Translations under genes and position numbers: made by a program
Notes under the pieces: model-generated
What the model was told of the DNA's origin: nothing
What the model saw: the letters and a program-made list of their open reading frames with translations, nothing else
Database searches by the model: none
NCBI RefSeq assembly: GCF_013812825.1
Contig: NZ_JACCSU010000027.1
Span: 1-64,000 of the forward strand
Direction: 5' to 3'
DNA length: 64,000 nucleotides
DNA from: Sphingomonas sp.
Lineage (GTDB): Bacteria > Pseudomonadota > Alphaproteobacteria > Sphingomonadales > Sphingomonadaceae
Shown: piece after piece, positions 59,751 to 64,000 of the stretch
Layout of the letters: the number at the start of each line of letters is the position of its first letter
Position numbering within the stretch: position 1 is the first letter of the stretch

Positions 59751-60170
59751 ATGCTAAAAACCGCGATTATGCGGCGGGTGCGGACGGTTTCGGTGAGTTG
59801 TGCCGGTGCGGCAGCCGTGTTGCTGTCGGCAGCGGCGGCGCGCCCGTCGGCTCTCGACCAGACCAGCCCCGGCCTGTGGGAGCTGAGCGGCCTGCCGAAT
59901 GCCGGCGCCGCCGTTCGCCAATGCGTCGGCGACACCGCCGCGCTCGCCCGGGTCGAGCACCGCGGCCAGAGCTGCACGCAGGTCGTGATCAAGGACAATC
60001 CGACGTGGACGGAGATCCATTACACCTGCACCGCGGGCGGCTTTGGACGCAGCAAACTCACCGTCCTGACGCCGCGGTCGCTGCGCATCGAAACCCAGGG
60101 AATTTCGGCGAAGTCCCCGTTCAACTACACGGTCCAGGCGCGGCGGGTGGGTGGCTGCAGCGCTCATTAA
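59751..60170 (+). CDS. DUF3617-like secreted protein
   Basis: A 139-aa exported protein with a signal sequence (about 1-32) and the motif DQTSPGLWELSGLP, which resembles the PGxWE start of the DUF3617 family. Four cysteines (RQCVGD, QSCTQV, YTCTAG, GGCSAH) and two beta strands with KLTVLTPRSLRIETQG follow. An internal ATG at 59769 is possible. The function is unknown. Confidence 0.72.
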   Translation: MLKTAIMRRVRTVSVSCAGAAAVLLSAAAARPSALDQTSPGLWELSGLPNAGAAVRQCVGDTAALARVEHRGQSCTQVVIKDNPTWTEIHYTCTAGGFGRSKLTVLTPRSLRIETQGISAKSPFNYTVQARRVGGCSAH

Positions 60171-60199
60171 GCGGGGGTTTAACCAAGCTGTCCTAGAAG

Positions 60200-60292
60200 G
60201 TGCGGGTGCCGGATTTGGCACGCTTTCCTCCCAATCGGACTTACGTCCGATACCTGGGCCGTCGCGTCCTCGGACGAGGCGGCCCTTCTTTT
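60200..60292 (+). ncRNA. Candidate suhB/mmgR-like trans-acting small RNA
   Basis: Three hairpins in a row: GTGCC-GGATTT-GGCAC (60206-60221), ATCGGAC-TTAC-GTCCGAT (60234-60251) and a terminator stem at 60256-60285 with TTCTTTT after it. The single-stranded link between the first two (60222-60233) contains CTTTCCTCCC, an anti-Shine-Dalgarno sequence. Hairpin - UUUCCUCCC - hairpin - terminator is the layout of the alphaproteobacterial suhB/mmgR family as remembered. Identification was not confirmed by a covariance search. A plausible promoter was not found with confidence. Confidence 0.55.
60256..60292 (+). terminator. Rho-independent terminator of the small RNA candidate
   Basis: A long imperfect stem (60256-60269 with 60272-60285, GGGCCG pairing CGGCCC at the base and CGTCC pairing GGACG at the top) is followed by TTCTTTT. 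It ends 30 bp before the DUF3147 start codon. Confidence 0.8.
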
Positions 60293-60321
60293 GTCCCCGG
60301 CTCGGCAGTAGAGGGCGCTCG

Positions 60322-60672
60322 ATGCTCTATCTGCTCGTCAAGGCGGCCGTTTCGGGAGTACTGATCGCGGTCATTTCGGAAGTGGCGCGCAAGAACCCCG
60401 GCTGGGGCGGGCTGCTGGCCTCGCTTCCACTGGTGTCGCTGATCGCCATTGTCTGGCTGTGGCGCGACACCCACGACCCGCAGCGAGTCGCCGAGCAGGC
60501 CATCAGCACCTTCTGGTTCGTCCTGCCCTCGCTGCCCCTGTTCCTGATCCTGCCGCTGCTGATCCGGGCCGGGTGGGGATTCTGGCCGGCGATCCTGTTG
60601 TCGGTCGTTGCCACGCTCGGCCTCTACGCGGCGATGATCGCGTTGAGCGCCCGGGTGGGGTTGCGGCTGTGA
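60322..60672 (+). CDS. DUF3147 family membrane protein
   Basis: A 116-aa protein with four predicted helices (about 3-20, 30-45, 60-80 and 88-110). MLYLLVKAAVSGVLIAVISE and NPGWGGLLASLPLVSLIAIV are typical of DUF3147. The function is unknown. Its stop overlaps the queC start by three bases (GTGA), so translation is coupled. Confidence 0.85.
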   Translation: MLYLLVKAAVSGVLIAVISEVARKNPGWGGLLASLPLVSLIAIVWLWRDTHDPQRVAEQAISTFWFVLPSLPLFLILPLLIRAGWGFWPAILLSVVATLGLYAAMIALSARVGLRL

Positions 60673-61367
60673 AGCGCAAGGCCGTCGTCCTGCTGTCGGG
60701 CGGGCTCGATTCCATGGTTTGCGCGGCCCTCGCCCGCGAGGCGGGGTTCGAGGTGCTGGCGTTGACCATCGACTACGGCCAGCGCCACCGAGTCGAGCTG
60801 GCGGCCGCCGAAGCGATCGCCGCGCAACTGGCCGACCGCCACATTGTCCTGCCGCTCGACCTGACCCGATTCGGCGGCTCGGCGCTGACCGGAGGGGCGG
60901 AGGTCCCCAAGGACAGGCTGGCCGAGCGAAGCTCGGGCACCGGGATTCCGGTCACCTACGTGCCGGCGCGCAACACGATCTTCCTGAGCCTGGCGCTGGC
61001 CTGGGCGGAAGCGGCCGGCGCCCGCGACCTGTTCATCGGAGTCAATGCGCTCGACTATTCGGGCTATCCCGATTGCCGGCCCGAATTCGTCGCGGCGTTC
61101 GAGGCGCTGGCGAACCGCGCGACCAAGGCCGGAGCCGAAGGCGAGGGGTTCCAGGTCCACGCGCCGCTGCTGGACATGAGCAAGGCGGATATCGCCCGCC
61201 AGGCCAAGCGCCTGGGGCTCGACGCGGCGATGAGCCACAGCTGCTACGACCCGGCGCCCGACGGCAGCCACTGCGGCCATTGCGATGCCTGCCTGCTGCG
61301 CGCCAGGGGCTTTGCCGAGGCCGGGCTGCCCGATCCGACGCGCTACGCCGAGGCCGCGGAGGGCTGA
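60669..61367 (+). CDS. queC: 7-cyano-7-deazaguanine synthase
   Basis: QueC makes preQ0 from CDG with ammonia and ATP in queuosine synthesis. The 232-aa protein has the PP-loop motif VLLSGGLDSMVCAALAREAG (read in parts) at the start, TYVPARNTIFLSLALAWAEA and a C-terminal zinc site HSCYDPAPDGSHCGHCDACL. The GTG start overlaps the DUF3147 stop. queE follows two bases after its stop. queD was not seen in the window. Confidence 0.96.
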   Translation: MKRKAVVLLSGGLDSMVCAALAREAGFEVLALTIDYGQRHRVELAAAEAIAAQLADRHIVLPLDLTRFGGSALTGGAEVPKDRLAERSSGTGIPVTYVPARNTIFLSLALAWAEAAGARDLFIGVNALDYSGYPDCRPEFVAAFEALANRATKAGAEGEGFQVHAPLLDMSKADIARQAKRLGLDAAMSHSCYDPAPDGSHCGHCDACLLRARGFAEAGLPDPTRYAEAAEG

Positions 61368-61369
61368 AC

Positions 61370-62002
61370 ATGACCTACGCCGTCAAGGAAGCCTTCCTGA
61401 CGCTCCAGGGGGAAGGCGTTCAGTCGGGCTGCCGGGCGGTGTTCCTGCGCTTTGCCGGCTGCAACCTGTGGTCGGGTCGGGAGGCGGACCGTGCCTCGGC
61501 GCAGTGCAATTTCTGCGACACCGATTTCGTCGGCACCGACGGACCCGGCGGCGGGAAATTCACGACCGCGGACGAGCTCGCCGCGCATGTCGCAGCGCTG
61601 TGGGGCGACAGCGACGAGCGCCGGCTGGTGGTGATCACCGGCGGCGAGCCGATGCTGCAGCTCGATTCGGCGCTGGTCGATGCGCTCCACGCCGCCGGCT
61701 TTCGAGTCGCGGCCGAGACCAACGGCACGCTGGCCGCGGTGCCGGGCCTCGACTGGCTGTGCGTCAGCCCCAAGGCCGGGAGCGAGGTCGTCCAGCGAAG
61801 CGGCGACGAACTGAAGCTCGTCTGGCCGCAGCCGGGGATCGACCCGGTCGAGTTGGAACAGTGGGAATTCCGCCATTTTCTCGTCCAGCCGATGGATTGC
61901 GACGACGGCCGGGCGGCGGTGGAGGCGGCGATCGGGCTGGCGATGGAGCGGCCACGGTGGCGACTGTCGCTCCAGGCGCACAAGGTCGTCGGGCTGCCGT
62001 GA
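61370..62002 (+). CDS. queE: 7-carboxy-7-deazaguanine synthase
   Basis: QueE is a radical SAM enzyme that converts CPH4 to CDG in queuosine synthesis. The 210-aa protein has the shortened SAM core with cluster ligands C31, C46 and C49, the CX14CX2C form known from characterised QueE proteins, and not the common CX3CX2C. FLTLQGEGVQSGCRAVFLRF precedes it and VVITGGEPMLQ follows. The ATG lies directly behind the queC stop. Confidence 0.95.
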   Translation: MTYAVKEAFLTLQGEGVQSGCRAVFLRFAGCNLWSGREADRASAQCNFCDTDFVGTDGPGGGKFTTADELAAHVAALWGDSDERRLVVITGGEPMLQLDSALVDALHAAGFRVAAETNGTLAAVPGLDWLCVSPKAGSEVVQRSGDELKLVWPQPGIDPVELEQWEFRHFLVQPMDCDDGRAAVEAAIGLAMERPRWRLSLQAHKVVGLP

Positions 62003-62012
62003 GAGCGGCCAC

Positions 62013-62288
62013 CTAGTCGGCGTTATTGGCGGTCTCGTTGTTGGCGGTCTCATTGCCCGCCGAGCCCTCGTTGCCGGCCAAATTGTCCGTCTCGTTGAGG
62101 GTGAAATCCACGTCGGCGGCCATGTTCGCGTCCTCGCCGGTCGCGGCGTCGATCGACGTCGTATCGTTGGCGGAAATGTTCTGGGCGGCGAGGTCCTGGT
62201 CGACGTTGGTCGTGTTGGCGACGGGCTGGTCGCTGTTGCACGCCGAAATTGCCACGGCCGCACCGGCGACCAGGATCAGAACACGCAT
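62013..62288 (-). CDS. Small Asn/Asp/Ala-rich lipoprotein 1
   Basis: A 91-aa protein with a signal peptide and lipobox (VAISAC-NSD, cysteine near 17). The mature part is low-complexity, with NTTNVDQDLAAQN and many NET/ANN triplets. It is a close relative of the next gene upstream; both start MR[VA]LILVAGAA. Such acidic, Asn-rich lipoproteins are seen in sphingomonads but have no known function. Confidence 0.72.
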   Translation of the reverse strand: MRVLILVAGAAVAISACNSDQPVANTTNVDQDLAAQNISANDTTSIDAATGEDANMAADVDFTLNETDNLAGNEGSAGNETANNETANNAD

Positions 62289-62311
62289 TCGAACCTCCCT
62301 GCCTTCATCAT

Positions 62312-62346
62312 GGGCAAAAAAAGAGGCTGCCGGCGAACCGGCAGCC
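62312..62346 (-). terminator. Rho-independent terminator of lipoprotein 2
   Basis: GGCTGCCGG (62325-62333) pairs perfectly with CCGGCAGCC (62338-62346). Read on the minus strand it has a TTCG loop and a following TCTTTTTTT run. It ends the upstream lipoprotein gene (62386-62619), so the two lipoproteins are separate transcripts. Confidence 0.88.
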
Positions 62347-62385
62347 CCTGTCAGGTGGCACTTCGTTGCCGAAGAGCCAAGCCAA

Positions 62386-62619
62386 TTACAGCGTGTTGGT
62401 TGTCGTGTTGACGTCCGCGTTCATGTCCGCGTTGGCGTCCATGTTGTCGGTCGCGTTCATGGTCATGTTCGCGTCGAGATTGGCGTCGAGAGTGTTATCG
62501 ATGACGATGTTCTCGGCTGCGAGATTCTCGTCGACGTTCATTGTGTTGTCGGCGGCTTCGTTGCTGCTGCAAGCCGAAACCGCCAGGGCCGCACCGGCGA
62601 CCAGGATAAGAGCACGCAT
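62386..62619 (-). CDS. Small Asn/Asp/Met-rich lipoprotein 2
   Basis: A 77-aa protein with lipobox AVSAC-SSN. The mature part alternates Asn, Asp, Ala and Met: NTLDANLDANMTMNATDNMD and similar. It is a paralogue of lipoprotein 1; the leader MRALILVAGAALAVSACSSN and the MNVDENLAAEN segment match. Function unknown. Confidence 0.72.
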   Translation of the reverse strand: MRALILVAGAALAVSACSSNEAADNTMNVDENLAAENIVIDNTLDANLDANMTMNATDNMDANADMNADVNTTTNTL

Positions 62620-62704
62620 TCAAAACTCCCTAGATTATCCGATCTGGAGCGGTAATCGCCGCTGCCCAAATCGCGTGCACAATAGGCTGAAGCGCTCGTG
62701 CCCA

Positions 62705-63367
62705 TCAAGACACTTTGTCGGACTGGCCTAAGTCGTTGACGAACCGGTGGAAACAGCGCTTCAGGGCGGCATCAACGCGGGTCATGGGCATTTGTTGCCC
62801 GAGCTCCGCGAGGCTGGTGACGCCGAATTCCGCGATGCCGCACGGGACGATCCCGGCGAAATGCGACAGGTCCGGAGCAACGTTGATCGAGAAGCCGTGA
62901 AGGGTCACCCAGCGCTTCACTCGCAGGCCGAGCGCGGCGATCTTGGCTTCCTGGGGGCCGTCGCCGACCCAGATGCCGATGCGGTCCGGCGAGCGGTGGG
63001 CGGCGACCCCGAGCTCGGCGAGCGTGGCGATGATCCAGTCTTCGAGAGCATGGACGAAGCGGCGGATGTCGCGGCCGCGCGCATCGAGGTCGAGCATCAG
63101 ATAGCCGACCCTCTGGCCCGGCCCGTGGTAGGTGTAGCGCCCGCCGCGCCCGGCATCGTGGACCGGCAAGCCCAGCGGATTGCTGAGCTCGGCCGGGTCG
63201 GAGCTGGTGCCGGCGGTGAACAAAGGCGGGTGCTCGAGCAGCCACACGCATTCGCGCCCGCTGCCGGCGCGGATCGCCGCCGCCCGCTGCTCCATGAAGG
63301 CCAGCGCCTCGCCGTAGGGCACCAGGCCGGGGCTGATTCGCCATTCGATTTCGTCAAAATCGTCCAT
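62705..63367 (-). CDS. lipB: Octanoyl-ACP:protein octanoyltransferase
   Basis: LipB moves octanoate from ACP to lipoyl domains, the first step of lipoate synthesis. The 220-aa protein has [20 protein letters not shown], the [20 protein letters not shown] signature (read in parts), and the catalytic pair: K in [16 protein letters not shown] and C in [16 protein letters not shown]. The ATG at 63367 starts [20 protein letters not shown]; longer readings are not conserved. It is divergent from the partial membrane-protein gene. Confidence 0.95.
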   Translation of the reverse strand: MDDFDEIEWRISPGLVPYGEALAFMEQRAAAIRAGSGRECVWLLEHPPLFTAGTSSDPAELSNPLGLPVHDAGRGGRYTYHGPGQRVGYLMLDLDARGRDIRRFVHALEDWIIATLAELGVAAHRSPDRIGIWVGDGPQEAKIAALGLRVKRWVTLHGFSINVAPDLSHFAGIVPCGIAEFGVTSLAELGQQMPMTRVDAALKRCFHRFVNDLGQSDKVS

Positions 63368-63467
63368 CGGCGGGGGTGAGATGGAGCGGCGGCGCGCCTT
63401 CGGCAAGCAGATTGCGCCGGGCGCTTTAGCTCCGCATAAGCGCGCCAAACCATCGAAGGGGGCACAG

Positions 63468-64000
63468 GTGGCCAGATTATCGATTTCGAAGGCGTGGGAC
63501 GAGACCCGGGCGCTGCTCAGCCGCAACGGCAAGCTCATGACGACCGTCGCCGCGGCCATGTTCCTGCTCCCGCAGGTGATCGTCGGGGTGATCACCGGGC
63601 AGGGCACGGACGCATCCGAGACTGCTCCGGCGCTCGGACTTCCAATTTTTTTGATCGCCGCGATCATTGGAGTGGTCGGTCAACTGGCGATCGCTTGGCT
63701 GGCGATCGGCACCGGCATCAGCGTCGGAGAATCGATCCGCCATGGGTTGCGGCGGACGCTGCCGTTCATCGGCGCGTTTCTGCTGATGATTGCGGCGTTC
63801 GTGATCTTTTTCGTGATCGCGGCGGGGCTGCTGATGGCCCTGGGGGTGGTCGACGCGACCGTCGCCCAGCCGAGGCCCGGGGATGTCATCATCATCCTGC
63901 TAATAATGCTGGTGCCGATGTTGTTCGTTGCGGTTCGAATGCTCCCCTCGGTGGCGGTGGCGGTGGCGACGGCCGAGCCGCAGGGGCCGATCGGCATCCT
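63468..64000 (+). CDS. Hypothetical membrane protein, partial at the window end
   Basis: An open frame starts at GTG 63468 ([20 protein letters not shown]) after an AGGGGG ribosome-binding site and runs off the window. At least four hydrophobic segments are seen: [59 protein letters not shown] and [18 protein letters not shown]. This looks like the glycerophosphoryl-diester-phosphodiesterase-type or 'YciC-like' membrane domain, but no family is claimed. About 177 residues are visible. Confidence 0.7.
   Translation, partial: MARLSISKAWDETRALLSRNGKLMTTVAAAMFLLPQVIVGVITGQGTDASETAPALGLPIFLIAAIIGVVGQLAIAWLAIGTGISVGESIRHGLRRTLPFIGAFLLMIAAFVIFFVIAAGLLMALGVVDATVAQPRPGDVIIILLIMLVPMLFVAVRMLPSVAVAVATAEPQGPIGI

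Overview
The window is a high-GC alphaproteobacterial chromosome segment. Its protein set points to the order Sphingomonadales (Sphingomonas-like): GcrA, a ROSE-type leader before hsp20, a TonB-dependent receptor, a flavin-dependent tryptophan-halogenase homologue, a 'vgr-related' protein, DUF3617, DUF3147 and PA2169-family proteins, and gene orders such as lapA-pyrF...accD, rph-rdgB-hemW opposite hrcA-grpE, acpP-fabF-mltG and queC-queE. No rRNA, tRNA, CRISPR array, transposase or integrase was recognised.

Layout. 0-2 kb: lapA, pyrF, accD (minus). 2-7.8 kb: serine hydrolase, hemerythrin-like protein, FAD/Rieske oxidoreductase, PilZ protein, halogenase and a 39-aa protein (plus). 7.8-11 kb: L,D-transpeptidase and a UvrD-type helicase (minus). 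11-11.5 kb: a gene-free stretch rich in hairpins ending in a plus-strand terminator, probably a large structured RNA. 11.5-12.6 kb: a TonB-C-like protein and a hairpin tandem repeat. 12.6-19.1 kb: stress and housekeeping genes (DUF2383, DedA, gshB, yraN, rsmI, hemW, rdgB, rph). 19.2-21.3 kb: hrcA-grpE and a putative lipoprotein. 21.3-28.6 kb: SLC13 permease, secreted proteins, a Tat-exported flavin oxidase behind a TonB-dependent receptor, and a zinc-peptidase-like protein. 28.7-31.3 kb: acpP, fabF, mltG. 31.3-36.5 kb: a remodelled stretch (SH3 remnant, MarR regulator, M17 aminopeptidase, frameshifted dehydrogenase, DUF2269) and rimO. 36.7-40.6 kb: surface-polysaccharide genes (two nucleotide-sugar dehydrogenases and a priming sugar-phosphate transferase). 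40.6-43.6 kb: a candidate small RNA and an AT-richer single gene encoding an AlbA_2/Schlafen-like + STAND NTPase protein, the best defence-type candidate. 43.6-47.8 kb: parE, M24 peptidase, hsp20. 47.9-54.5 kb: an accessory block peppered with one palindromic repeat family, carrying a SoxR/VOC pair, a gamma-glutamyltransferase-like enzyme, a matrixin-like protein and an amidohydrolase. 54.6-64 kb: gcrA, ABC-2 permease, tandem secreted paralogues under a shared upstream inverted repeat, argD, hslO, a suhB/mmgR-like small RNA, queC-queE, two Asn/Asp-rich lipoproteins, lipB and a partial membrane protein.

How it fits together. Most genes are conserved core functions in short operons with ATGA/GTGA start-stop overlaps. 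Two operons appear to lack genes often found in relatives (trpF-trpB-trpA between pyrF and accD; argF between argD and hslO), which could mean relocation or auxotrophy. The signals most worth follow-up are the AlbA_2-STAND gene with the small RNA in front of it, the roughly 470-nt structured-RNA candidate, and the intergenic repeat family that has become coding sequence at the end of a gene. All calls come from reading the sequence; no database searches or folding programs were run.
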